NCBI RefSeq assembly: GCF_007197885.1
Contig: NZ_VKKG01000003.1
Coordinates: 310,001 to 374,000 of the forward strand
DNA from: Tessaracoccus rhinocerotis
Lineage (GTDB): Bacteria > Actinomycetota > Actinomycetes > Propionibacteriales > Propionibacteriaceae
Length of the DNA stretch: 64,000 nucleotides
Direction of reading: 5' to 3'
Part shown: positions 1 to 7,876 of the stretch, piece by piece
How the letters are laid out: every line of letters begins with the position of its first letter
Position numbering within the stretch: position 1 is the first letter of the stretch
Made by a program: the position numbers and the translations under genes
The notes under the pieces: generated by a model
Databases searched by the model: none
What the model saw: the letters and a program-made list of their open reading frames with translations, nothing else
What the model was told of the DNA's origin: nothing

Positions 1-214
1 TCACCACTCCGCCGAACAGGCCCCAGTAGAGCGGGTCGAGGATGACCTCCCCGTCGGGCCTGCCGGACATGGTGCCGATCAGGAATCCCAGCAGGGGGGA
101 GAGGGCGGCGATGCAGACCCCGAGCACGGTCATCCAGAACCCCGGCGCGGTGGGCACGAGCCGCACTGGGCGGCCCGGGGTGATCGTGACTTGGTCAGTT
201 CCTGTTTCGCTCAT
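1..214 (-). CDS. Membrane protein of unknown function, 3-prime end cut by window edge
   Basis: About 71 codons are visible, starting with MSETGTDQVTITPG. A hydrophobic segment follows at about residues 26-48, and a second one begins near residue 62 where the window ends. The ATG overlaps the stop of the slipin gene by four bases (ATGA), so the gene is the last visible member of the nitric oxide reductase operon and is probably translated by coupling. No family is recognised. Position suggests an accessory membrane component, but that is inference. The true length is unknown. Confidence 0.6.
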   Translation of the reverse strand, partial: MSETGTDQVTITPGRPVRLVPTAPGFWMTVLGVCIAALSPLLGFLIGTMSGRPDGEVILDPLYWGLFGGVV

Positions 215-1062
215 CGGGAATCACCTTCCAGGGGACGGTCGACGACGGCCAGCCCGGGCTTGCGCACGGGATCGGCGGGCTTGGTCTCCTCCGGGGCGGA
301 CGTGACCTGCTCCACGGCCCTCACGAGCGGGCCGATGATGTCCATCGGGAGGGGGAAGACGACGGTGGAGTTCTGGTCCGCGCCCAGTTCCAGGAGGGTC
401 TGGAGATAGCGCAGCTGCAGCGAGGCGGGCGCCTCGCTCAGCGTCAGGGCGGCGTCGCGGAGCTCCTGGGAGGCCTGGAGCTCGCCGTGGGCGCTGATCA
501 CCTTGGCGCGGCGCTCCCGCTCGGCCTCCGCCTCCCGCGCCATGGCGCGCTGCATCATCTCCGGGATCTCCACGTCCTTGATCTCCACCACGGACACCTC
601 TACGCCCCACTTCGCCGTCTGCTGGGCGATGGACTGCGCGAGGTCCTCGTTCAGGTCCGCGCGGTGGGCCAGGAGCGTGTCCAGGTCCGCCCGACCGACG
701 ACCGAGCGCAGAGTGGTCTGGGCGAACTGCGACGTCGCGACGGCGTGGTTCTCCACCGACATCACCGAGTGCACGGGGTCGACCACCCGGAACATCACGA
801 CGGCGTTGACGCGGGCGGTCACGTTGTCCTTGGTGATCACCTCCTGCGGCGGGATGGTCAGGGTGACCACGCGCAGGTCCACCCGCACCATCTTGTCCAG
901 GAACGGGAACATGAACACGAGCCCAGGGCCGAGTGGGCCGCGGAGTCGGCCCAGGCGGAAGGCCACCACACGCTCGTACTCGCGCACCACGCGGATGGAC
1001 GCGAAGGCGAACACCAGCAGCAGGGCGACGGCGAGTATCACCAGGATCACTTCAGTCGGCAT
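211..1062 (-). CDS. Slipin/stomatin-family SPFH-domain membrane protein
   Basis: This is a 283-residue protein with one N-terminal membrane segment (about residues 4-24), followed by an SPFH (stomatin/prohibitin/flotillin/HflK) domain. The domain opens with VREYERVVAFRLGR and continues through a proline-containing core (GPGLVFMFPFLDK) to an Ala/Glu/Arg-rich helical stretch at about 175-200, typical of oligomerising slipins. Such proteins form ring-like scaffolds that organise membrane domains, often together with NfeD-like proteases, but no protease gene is visible beside it. Its start overlaps the upstream Cys-rich gene by 11 bases, placing it in the NO reductase operon. A role in stabilising the oxidase-like complex is inference; the family call is firm. 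Confidence 0.9.
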   Translation of the reverse strand: MPTEVILVILAVALLLVFAFASIRVVREYERVVAFRLGRLRGPLGPGLVFMFPFLDKMVRVDLRVVTLTIPPQEVITKDNVTARVNAVVMFRVVDPVHSVMSVENHAVATSQFAQTTLRSVVGRADLDTLLAHRADLNEDLAQSIAQQTAKWGVEVSVVEIKDVEIPEMMQRAMAREAEAERERRAKVISAHGELQASQELRDAALTLSEAPASLQLRYLQTLLELGADQNSTVVFPLPMDIIGPLVRAVEQVTSAPEETKPADPVRKPGLAVVDRPLEGDSR

Positions 1063-1687
1063 TCTCGCTCCTCCTGTCCGAGGCGTAGGTGGTGCGACGG
1101 CGGGTCACGGCCGCCGCGACGACCTCCCGCTCCTGCAGCGACTCGTCCAGGGTGCGCACGACGGCGCCGTTCGGATCGGCCGGGGTGCGGCGCAGGTGGG
1201 CCCACAGTGGCGCGGCGCCGAGCGCCACCAGGAGCGCGGTGGCGAGCACCAGGAGCTGGCTCGTCCAGCCCGTCACTGTCAGGGCGGTGACCGCAGGCCA
1301 GGTCACCGCGAGCACCGTCACTGCGCACGCGATCCCACGGTGGAACCGCGCCGACTCGGACGCGGGCCAAGTGTCCACCAGCCGCCGCATCTCGCGCCCG
1401 TCGTCGGAGGAGGTGCAGGTGTCCTTGACCGGGCACGAGTTGCACACCGTCGGGCTGCCCCGGTACCGCATCACGCGGTTCTCTGGGTCGAAGGACTTCG
1501 GCCACAGCCACTGGTCCTCGGGGCACAGCCAGGCGTCGTGGTCCTCGTGGTAGACGAAGCCGCCGCTGCGCTGCTCCTGCAGCCTGGTCTGGGCGCGTCG
1601 GGCCAACCGGTCGATGCCGTAGGCGACCAGCAGCAGCACGACCCCGTAGCCCGCGCCCAGCCAGGCCGGGAGCTCGACCGGGGTCAC
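1052..1687 (-). CDS. Cys-rich membrane protein linked to NO reductase
   Basis: A 211-residue protein starting at a GTG that overlaps the NO reductase stop by four bases (GTGA). Residues 8-24 form a membrane segment. A soluble stretch then carries Cys55 in LCPEDQW and Cys82, Cys85 and Cys91 in VCNSCPVKDTC, which resembles a zinc-ribbon or redox-metal site. Two further membrane segments lie at about 118-165, and the tail is charged. I know no assigned function. The strict translational coupling to the reductase and the slipin suggests a part in assembly or metal supply. An alternative is a redox-sensing membrane protein; the sequence does not decide. Confidence 0.7.
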   Translation of the reverse strand: MTPVELPAWLGAGYGVVLLLVAYGIDRLARRAQTRLQEQRSGGFVYHEDHDAWLCPEDQWLWPKSFDPENRVMRYRGSPTVCNSCPVKDTCTSSDDGREMRRLVDTWPASESARFHRGIACAVTVLAVTWPAVTALTVTGWTSQLLVLATALLVALGAAPLWAHLRRTPADPNGAVVRTLDESLQEREVVAAAVTRRRTTYASDRRSENAD

Positions 1688-4113
1688 GACCCGGCCCCCG
1701 GCGGATCCTCCGGCGGCCTGCGGTCCGAGGCGTAGCGGCTGGGCGGGAGCTCGTCGGTGGCGACGGTGCCTGTGGTCGAGACGCCGACCAGGCCGGTGCG
1801 GTCCTCCCGGGCCTCCTCGTGCTCGATCACGAACAGCGTCTCGGGCTCCATCGTGGTGACGGTGGGCTTGATGCCGTGGCGCACCCCGAGCCAGGCTATC
1901 CAGACGAACGGGAGGATGCCGGCGATGAACACCACGTCACCGGGCATCCGCAGCCACTCGAGGATCACGTTGCCGGGGGTGGCGATGTAGCCGAGCGTGC
2001 GGGCCTCGAAGTAGCCCTCGTTGACCGAGTGCCACAGCTGCAGCACGCCGAGCGGCAGCAGGGTGGCGAACACCATCCAGGCCAGCCCGATGTTGAGGCA
2101 CCAGAACGAGAACCTGGCCAGCTTCTCCGGCCACCTCTGCGGCGGGATGATGTAGCGCAGCGCGAACAGCGCCATGCCGACGGCCATCATGCCGTAGACG
2201 CCCATCATCGAGCCGTGGGCGTGGTTCGCGGTCAGCGCGGTGCCGATCTGGTAGTAGGACACGATCGGCAGGTTGATCAGGAAGCCGAACACGCCCGCGC
2301 CCACGAAGTTCCAGAAGCCCACGGCCACCAGGAACATCACGGCCCAGCGGTGCGGGAACGGTGCGCTGCTGCGCGACTCCTGCCGGGCGCCGAGCTGCAG
2401 GAAGGTCCAGGCCTCGACCGTCAGGAACGTCAGCGGGATCACCTCGAGCGCCGAGAAGAACGCACCCAGCGCCATGTGCTCCACCGGGGTGCCCGAGAAG
2501 TACAGGTGGTGCATGGTGCCGATCACGCCGCCCACGGAGTACAGGATGACGTCCATGAAGATGATCTGGATGGCGATCTTGCGTCGCACCACCCCGAGCA
2601 TCACGAAGATGTAGGCCACCATCACGGTGGTGAACAGCTCCAGGAAGTCCTCCACCCAGAGGTGGACCACCCAGAACCGCCAGAACTCGGCGACGGTGAG
2701 GTGGGTGTCGTTGGTCGCGAGCAGGCCGACGGCGTAGAACGCGGGGATCGCCAGGCCGGCGTAGAAGAACAGCCACGGCATGTTGAACTTGGACTCGGAG
2801 CGCAGCCTGGACCGGATGGCGCGGTAGATGATGATGATCCACAGGAACAGTCCCACCACCAGCAGGATCTGCCAGAACCGGGGCAGGTCCAGGTACTCCC
2901 ACTGCTGGTCGAAGAAGATCGAGCCCCGCGCCCACTCCGGCCCGAAGGTGCTGATGGCTGTGCCGACGACGGTGCCGAGCACCACCACGGCCAGCGCGCC
3001 GAGCAGCCCGTAGGCCAGCCAGTGCTGCCGCCTCGGCTCGCGGCCGGAGATGATCGGTGCCAGGAAGATCGCGATCGCGAGGAAGGCGGCGGCCGTCCAC
3101 AGCAGGGACAGCTGCACGTGCCAGGTGCGGGCGAGGTTGAACGGCAGCAACTGCGCCAGGTCCAGCCCGAAGAAGCTCGACAGCTCAGCGCGGTAGTGCT
3201 CGACGGCGCCTCCCAGCGTGGCCTGCGCGAGGAACAGCAGCGACACCACGAGGAAGAACCACGCGGTGGCCTTCTGCGCCTTGGTGATGCCCACCTGGCC
3301 GGGCTGCTTGAACGCCAGGCTGGGCACCTCGCTGCTGTGCCAGCCGATCTTCTTGCTCCAGCGGCCGTAGATCGCGAACAGGGCGCCGAGGCCTGCGAGC
3401 AGCGCGATCAGCGACATCGCCGACCACACCAGGATGTCCGCCGTCGGCTGGTTGTCCACGCGGGGCTCCGGCGGCCAGTTGTTGGTGTAGGAGTAGTCCT
3501 GGTTGGGCCGGTCAGTGGAGGCCGCCCACGCCGTCCAGCCGAAGAACGCCGTCAGGTCGTGGATCTGATCGGGATCTGTGATCACCGATGGGAGCAGGCC
3601 GTGCTCGGTGGTGTCGGTGCCGAAGAAGTCCGCGTAGTAGTCACGGATCTCCTCGAAGGCGCTCACCTGCTCCGGCGTGAACACGAGCACCCCCGATGCG
3701 GGATCGTACCGGTTGGTGCGCATCAGCTCGACGGTGGCGCGAGCCGGGTCCTGGACGCCCTGGTCCGTCAGGGACTGGATCACGTGCTCGCTGGCCAGGC
3801 GCAGGTACTCGGCGGTGTAGTCGGGTCCGAGGTAGGCGCCGTGCCCGACGATGGAGCCGTACTGCTGCAGGCCCCGGCTCAGGAAGATCTCCTGGCCGGA
3901 CGTGATGTCCGCCTCGGTGAACACCTCCTCGCCCGTCTCGCTGGTGACTCGGGTCGGCAGCGGCATCGAGTCGGAGTAGGTGCGGTAGGCCAGGAAGCCC
4001 ATGACGAAGAAGCCGAACACGAGGACGAGGGCGACGCCCTGCACCCATCCCTTGGATATGACCAACTCGGCCTTGTTCGGCCTGAGATCGGGGTTGCTGT
4101 CGATGAGACTCAC
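1684..4113 (-). CDS. norZ: Quinol-dependent nitric oxide reductase, single-subunit (qNOR)
   Basis: This heme-copper oxidase relative reduces 2 NO to N2O with quinol electrons in the cytoplasmic membrane. The protein is about 809 residues from the chosen GTG, which has AGGTGG a few bases upstream; an ATG seven codons earlier (4134) lacks a good ribosome site. The N-terminal part has one anchor and a soluble region without a CXXCH heme c motif, as expected for qNOR. Helix motifs with metal ligands are clear: ARTWHVQLSLLW, VVHLWVEDFLELF (His and Glu near the FeB site), MHHLYFSG, and TANHAHGSMMG for the heme histidines. It heads a four-gene operon with the Cys-rich protein, the slipin and a truncated membrane gene. 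Detoxification of NO or use of NO as electron acceptor are both possible; no nitrite reductase is in view. Confidence 0.95.
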   Translation of the reverse strand: MSLIDSNPDLRPNKAELVISKGWVQGVALVLVFGFFVMGFLAYRTYSDSMPLPTRVTSETGEEVFTEADITSGQEIFLSRGLQQYGSIVGHGAYLGPDYTAEYLRLASEHVIQSLTDQGVQDPARATVELMRTNRYDPASGVLVFTPEQVSAFEEIRDYYADFFGTDTTEHGLLPSVITDPDQIHDLTAFFGWTAWAASTDRPNQDYSYTNNWPPEPRVDNQPTADILVWSAMSLIALLAGLGALFAIYGRWSKKIGWHSSEVPSLAFKQPGQVGITKAQKATAWFFLVVSLLFLAQATLGGAVEHYRAELSSFFGLDLAQLLPFNLARTWHVQLSLLWTAAAFLAIAIFLAPIISGREPRRQHWLAYGLLGALAVVVLGTVVGTAISTFGPEWARGSIFFDQQWEYLDLPRFWQILLVVGLFLWIIIIYRAIRSRLRSESKFNMPWLFFYAGLAIPAFYAVGLLATNDTHLTVAEFWRFWVVHLWVEDFLELFTTVMVAYIFVMLGVVRRKIAIQIIFMDVILYSVGGVIGTMHHLYFSGTPVEHMALGAFFSALEVIPLTFLTVEAWTFLQLGARQESRSSAPFPHRWAVMFLVAVGFWNFVGAGVFGFLINLPIVSYYQIGTALTANHAHGSMMGVYGMMAVGMALFALRYIIPPQRWPEKLARFSFWCLNIGLAWMVFATLLPLGVLQLWHSVNEGYFEARTLGYIATPGNVILEWLRMPGDVVFIAGILPFVWIAWLGVRHGIKPTVTTMEPETLFVIEHEEAREDRTGLVGVSTTGTVATDELPPSRYASDRRPPEDPPGAGS

Positions 4114-4231
4114 TGCTTGACCACCTGTTCCCATGGGATCTGCCGGTTGCTGGTTCGCGTTCGAGCGACACTAGCCAACACTTCAATGGAGTTTGGTGGT
4201 TTCGGCACAATTGGAACCGCCCGGTTCCTGG

Positions 4232-4573
4232 TCAGTCGGAGGCCAGGTCCGCCGTCGCCTCCTCGAAGTCGGCGGCGAGCCCGGCCAGGTCCGCCCGGTA
4301 CGCGGCCATGCGTGCACCGCGTCCGTTCGGCTTCAGCGCGATGCCCTCCGCGGCCCAGTGGTCCGCAGCCTCGGCCTGCAGGTGGAGGGGGAGATCGCCC
4401 GCATGGTTCGTCACCCGCCACCACGGCACCCCGTGCCCGCCGCGGGCCATGACGGCCCCCACCTGCCGGGGGCCGGTCCCGACGAGGGCCGCGACGTCGC
4501 CGTAGGAGACGAGCCGTCCCGGTGGCACCAGCTCAACCGCCCGCAGCACCTGTTCGGTGAGCTTCTCGTCCAT
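4232..4573 (-). CDS. Alkyltransferase-like (ATL) DNA lesion-recognition protein
   Basis: This 113-residue protein belongs to the MGMT/Ada C-terminal fold. It has the helix-turn-helix region (PPGRLVSYGDVAALVGTGPRQVG), but the active-site PCHRV is replaced by PWWRV at residues 50-54. The alkyl-accepting cysteine is therefore Trp51. Known ATL proteins with this change cannot transfer alkyl groups but flip out O6-alkylguanine and hand the lesion to nucleotide excision repair. It is a lone gene, divergent from murQ and convergent with nothing close. The family assignment is confident; the repair role is taken from characterised homologues. Confidence 0.9.
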   Translation of the reverse strand: MDEKLTEQVLRAVELVPPGRLVSYGDVAALVGTGPRQVGAVMARGGHGVPWWRVTNHAGDLPLHLQAEAADHWAAEGIALKPNGRGARMAAYRADLAGLAADFEEATADLASD

Positions 4574-4653
4574 GGGGCCACACTACGGCCGCCGGTCCGG
4601 GATCCGGCGTCCATGCGGCAGCGGGGGGCGTCGAAACACGGGAGGATGGAGCC

Positions 4654-5559
4654 ATGACAGAACTGCCGAACAACCTCGCCACCGAGGGCGTTGACCCGCG
4701 CTTCGCAGACCTCGACACCCGCGACGTCGCGGAGCTGGCGCGCGTCATGAACGACGCCGACGCCGGCGTCACGGACGCCGTCGCCGCGGCGCTCCCGCAG
4801 ATCACCGCGGCGATCGAGGAGGTGTCGCGCCGGTTCAACGACGGTGGCCGCATCGTCTACCTGGGCGCCGGCACCTCCGGCAGGCTCGGTGTGCTGGACG
4901 CCTCGGAGTGCCCGCCCACCTACAACACCCGACCCGAACAGGTGGTGGGGCTCATCGCCGGCGGGGAGCACGCGCTGCGCAACGCCGCCGAGGGGGCGGA
5001 GGACAGCGCGCAGCTGGGCGCCGCCGACCTCGACGGCATCGGCGTCACCGCGGCCGACGTCGTCGTGGGCATCGCCGCCAGCGGCCGCACCCCCTACGTG
5101 CTGGGGGCGCTCGCCCGGGCCCGCGAGGTGGGCGCGGCGACGGTTGCGCTCAGCTGCAACGCCGACGCCGAGATCTCGGCCGCTGCCGACCTCCCGATCG
5201 AGGTGGTGGTCGGGCCCGAGGTGGTGGCCGGCTCCACGCGGCTGCGCGCCGGAACCGCGACCAAGCTGGTGCTCAACATGATCTCGACGATCACGATGAT
5301 CAAAGCGGGCAAGGTCTTCGGGAACCGGATGGTCGACATGCGCGCCAGCAACGAGAAGCTCAGGACCCGGGCGGCCCGGATGGTCTCCGAACTGGCCGAC
5401 GTCGACGTCGCGGCCGCCACTGAGACGCTCGACCGCAATGGCTGGAGCGTCAAGCGGGCCGTGCTGGCGCTGCTCGCGGACCTCGGACCGGCAGACGCCG
5501 CGCGGGTACTCGACGAGCACGGCGGCCGACTGCGAGACGCGCTCACCGCGAGGGGTTGA
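4654..5559 (+). CDS. murQ: N-acetylmuramic acid 6-phosphate etherase
   Basis: MurQ cleaves the lactyl ether of MurNAc 6-phosphate to give GlcNAc 6-phosphate and D-lactate in cell-wall sugar recycling. The 301-residue length is typical. The SIS-domain phosphosugar loop reads GAGTSGRLG at 71-79, followed by DASECPPTY with Glu85 at the position of the acid/base Glu in the E. coli enzyme, and by the GGEHALRNAAEGAEDS loop. A ribosome site (GGAGG) lies just before the ATG. No MurNAc phosphotransferase gene adjoins it, so the phosphorylated substrate must come from elsewhere, for example anhMurNAc kinase or a distant PTS. The 3-prime end overlaps the convergent next gene by 17 bases. Confidence 0.96.
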   Translation: MTELPNNLATEGVDPRFADLDTRDVAELARVMNDADAGVTDAVAAALPQITAAIEEVSRRFNDGGRIVYLGAGTSGRLGVLDASECPPTYNTRPEQVVGLIAGGEHALRNAAEGAEDSAQLGAADLDGIGVTAADVVVGIAASGRTPYVLGALARAREVGAATVALSCNADAEISAAADLPIEVVVGPEVVAGSTRLRAGTATKLVLNMISTITMIKAGKVFGNRMVDMRASNEKLRTRAARMVSELADVDVAAATETLDRNGWSVKRAVLALLADLGPADAARVLDEHGGRLRDALTARG

Positions 5560-5971
5560 CGCCTCCCCGGTTGGCCGCGACGATGTGCACCAGCGTCCTC
5601 GCAGCCAGCGCCAGGACCGTGCTCAGCACCGCGCCGAGGCCCAGGACGAACAACACCAGGGACAGGGACTCCGACTGTTCCGGGCGCAGGACCCGGGCGA
5701 CGAACCACGCCGCCATCCCGGCCAGCACCAGGGCCGTCAGGAACACCCAGCGCGCCGTCGTGGCGGCACCCGTGACGAGGGTGGACAGCCGCCACACCGC
5801 GACGCCGATCACGAAGGCGCCCAGGAGCACCAGCAGCGCGAACATGGATCCCACCAGTCCGGCGAACGCCTCCGGCAGCGGCAGCTGCAGTGCGGCCAGT
5901 GCGAAGCCCTCGAGCACGCAGCCGAGGTACAGGATCAGCCACAGGGCACGGGTCTGGTTGCGCTCGCTCAC
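5543..5971 (-). CDS. Four-helix membrane protein of unknown function
   Basis: A 142-residue hydrophobic protein with about four membrane helices (roughly residues 9-28, 34-60, 70-92 and 103-128) and short charged termini. No motif or family is recognised. It converges on murQ with a 17-base overlap of the two 3-prime ends and has no partner in its own direction. The consistent hydrophobic periodicity over the whole frame supports it being coding. Confidence 0.65.
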   Translation of the reverse strand: MSERNQTRALWLILYLGCVLEGFALAALQLPLPEAFAGLVGSMFALLVLLGAFVIGVAVWRLSTLVTGAATTARWVFLTALVLAGMAAWFVARVLRPEQSESLSLVLFVLGLGAVLSTVLALAARTLVHIVAANRGGVNPSR

Positions 5972-6027
5972 GCGTCCGATCGTCTCACAACGAGGGGCTG
6001 GACCGACGTTCCGTTACCGTGGAACCC

Positions 6028-6585
6028 ATGTCTGAAGCCCCCGCCCCCGACAGCGTGTTCACCTTCGAGTTCGACCGCTCGGGATCCGTGTCCGGACTCA
6101 CGATCGCTGACCGGTGGTCGCGGGTCGTGGAGCTGGAGGACTTCGGCTACGCGCTGCTGTTGGCCTACGCCGAGCAGCACGCTGCAGCCGCTGCCGGCGT
6201 CGCCACCGTCGAGGCCGGCGGGGACCCCGACGACGTCCGCTACCCGAGGGAACTGCGCGACGACGTGCTCGACCTCGCACGCGACGTCTCGAGGATGCTC
6301 CAGGGCCTGGCGACGTACTCGCCCGAACCGCAGGAACCGGTCGAGGTGGGCGACCGGCACCGACACGTCGTGATCGAGTCGATCAACGGCGTGCCCAACA
6401 AGATCGAGGTCGACGAGCCATGGCTCCGCAAGGCCGACCTCGCCGACGTCGAGCAGGACGCCGTCGCGGCCTTCCGTGCCATGGCTGCCGAGGCCCCGAG
6501 GGACGAGTTCGTCGGTGAGCTGGGCGGACTCCGCGAACGGTTGGCCGGGATCGTCGCACGCCGCAACGACTTCAACCAGGGATGA
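6028..6585 (+). CDS. Tandem YbaB/EbfC-like protein, first gene of a type VII-like trio
   Basis: A 185-residue acidic protein. Residues 10-45 (FTFEFDRSGSVSGLTI, then a helix) and 115-155 (RHVVIESINGVPNKIEV, then a helix) both show the strand-turn-strand-helix pattern of actinobacterial YbaB/EbfC-like proteins, so the protein looks like two such units joined by a helical linker. Single-domain relatives are often encoded beside WXG100-type genes, which matches the two genes that follow at 7-base spacing and overlap. Start choice is the ATG after GTGGAACCC; a longer frame upstream overlaps the divergent gene. The assignment rests on pattern and context, not on a clear signature, so DNA binding is only a possibility. 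Confidence 0.6.
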   Translation: MSEAPAPDSVFTFEFDRSGSVSGLTIADRWSRVVELEDFGYALLLAYAEQHAAAAAGVATVEAGGDPDDVRYPRELRDDVLDLARDVSRMLQGLATYSPEPQEPVEVGDRHRHVVIESINGVPNKIEVDEPWLRKADLADVEQDAVAAFRAMAAEAPRDEFVGELGGLRERLAGIVARRNDFNQG

Positions 6586-6592
6586 GGGACAC

Positions 6593-6934
6593 ATGGGATT
6601 CGAGGAACTGAGGACCAAGCTCTACTGGTTCGCGCAGGAGAAGGGGAACCTGGAGGACGCGGAGGAAGCGGTCCGGTCGGTCCACGGCGACACCGAGGCC
6701 ATCGCGTTCAACGTCGGCTCCAACACCAACCTGGTGGACGTGAAGGCCGCCTACGACGACCTGCGCTCGGCCGTGCTGGACGAGCCGAAGGTCTCGCTCG
6801 ACGCCGGGGGAGACCTCCTGGACTCGCTCGCGGACGCGATCGGGGCGACGGGCAGCAACTACCTGGTGATGGAGTCGCAGAACACCGCCTACGCGGCCCA
6901 GATCCTGGCACTGATCGAGCAGGAGGGACTCTGA
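6593..6934 (+). CDS. Small helical protein with YxxxE motif, possible type VII secretion substrate
   Basis: A 113-residue protein without cysteine or membrane segment. It is mostly helical: residues 2-31, 48-62 and 74-112. Tyr90 and Glu94 in NYLVME fit the YxxxD/E signal found after the helical hairpin of WXG100, PE and EspC-type substrates of type VII (ESX) secretion. The size is also typical of that group, but a WXG turn is not present. It lies 7 bases after the YbaB-like gene, with a GAGGGA ribosome site, and its stop overlaps the next start (TGATG). Secretion is inference; no ESX core gene is in this window. Confidence 0.6.
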   Translation: MGFEELRTKLYWFAQEKGNLEDAEEAVRSVHGDTEAIAFNVGSNTNLVDVKAAYDDLRSAVLDEPKVSLDAGGDLLDSLADAIGATGSNYLVMESQNTAYAAQILALIEQEGL

Positions 6935-7710
6935 TGAGCAGCGCAACCACGGACGAGATCGAGAACAAGATCCGCGAGATCCGCCGGGACCTGGCCGACG
7001 CCGCCGGCAGGATCGACGGCGCGCTCCAGGACGCCGTCGACAAGATCTTCAGCCAGTGGTACGTCCCGGACTTCCTCAAGGACCGGGCCCTGAACAAGGC
7101 GCAGGAGGCCTCCAGCGAGTTCCGACGGATCCCGCCGAAAGTGGACCCCACCGTCGAGCTGATCCTGCGCGAGATCAACGACTACAAGGCGGTGTCCACG
7201 ACCGCGCCGCAGTACTGCGCCGTGGACTTCGCGGCCGCCGCGGACTCGGTGGGGCACGACCAGCTGGGCCCCAACGGCGACGACTGGGAGTCGGGCAACA
7301 CCCAGAGCTACCGCAACGCGGTCCATGCCCTGCCCTCGAAGTTGCAGAACCTCCGTGACGCCGTCGAGGACATCTGCGAGATCATGACCGATCTCAAGGG
7401 CGACTACGACAGCTACTTCACAGGCGTGCTCGTGGCGGTCATCAGCCTCGCCATCGCCATCGCCGGACTCGTGGTGGCGATCGTCGGACTCGTCCTGGCG
7501 ATCCCGTCCGGCGGCGCCGGACTGGTGGTCGCGATCGTGAGCCTCGTGGTCGCCGTGGTCGGTGCCCTCGTGGCGGCCATCGCCTTCGCGACGCTCACCG
7601 ACATGGACGCCGCCCGCGCCACGGCCGCGCAGCGGCTGCGTTCCGCGGCCTCGTCGGTGCGCAACTCCCACTGGCCGCTCGAGCCGTCGATGGGCAGCAC
7701 CGGCTGGTGA
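6934..7710 (+). CDS. W-x-x-G protein with membrane hairpin, possible type VII-associated effector
   Basis: A 258-residue protein. Residues 5-65 are predicted helical and charged. A second helical block contains DDWESGNTQSYRNAV with Trp118 and Gly121, which recalls the WXG turn plus following helix of ESX substrates. Two long hydrophobic segments follow at about 164-190 and 196-221, separated by PSGGAG, and the soluble tail ends MGSTGW. This layout (helical bundle then membrane hairpin) is seen in ESX-associated Esp-type and pore-forming proteins. It is translationally coupled to the small protein upstream and followed by a strong terminator, so the three genes form one unit. Function is unknown. 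Confidence 0.65.
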   Translation: MSSATTDEIENKIREIRRDLADAAGRIDGALQDAVDKIFSQWYVPDFLKDRALNKAQEASSEFRRIPPKVDPTVELILREINDYKAVSTTAPQYCAVDFAAAADSVGHDQLGPNGDDWESGNTQSYRNAVHALPSKLQNLRDAVEDICEIMTDLKGDYDSYFTGVLVAVISLAIAIAGLVVAIVGLVLAIPSGGAGLVVAIVSLVVAVVGALVAAIAFATLTDMDAARATAAQRLRSAASSVRNSHWPLEPSMGSTGW

Positions 7711-7730
7711 ACCGGGTCGCTCAGGTGGGC

Positions 7731-7768
7731 GGGAGGGTGTCCGACGGCGTCGGGCACCCTCCCTTTCT
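7731..7768 (+). terminator. Intrinsic terminator of the type VII-like trio
   Basis: GGGAGGGTG (7731-7739) pairs with CACCCTCCC (7755-7763), with an inner CCGAC/GTCGG stem and a GGC loop, followed directly by TTTCT. This closes the 6028-7710 unit. Confidence 0.8.
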
Positions 7769-7785
7769 GCCGGACTCCGAGCACC

Positions 7786-7802
7786 CGGGAAACCGCTTCC
7801 CG
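7786..7802. promoter_or_regulatory. LacI-type operator candidate before the oxidoreductase gene
   Basis: CGGGAAACCGCTTCCCG is an imperfect 17-bp palindrome with a central CG step, the style of LacI/GalR operators. TATGCT follows within a few bases and could be a -10 element. The site is 75 bases before the Gfo/Idh/MocA start. No lacI gene adjoins. Confidence 0.35.
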
Positions 7803-7876
7803 CTATGCTGGTGGCAGCCGGCCCAGAGCTCCCGGGTCAGGCGTGTGAAACCCCTTCCAGCGACTGCAGGGAAACC

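Noticed and set aside
1819-4452. Very long plus-strand open frame (877 codons) opposite the NO reductase
   Set aside because: It mirrors the reductase gene, has composition rich in His, Arg, Glu and Gln without domain features, and crosses into the ATL gene. It is a by-product of high GC content.
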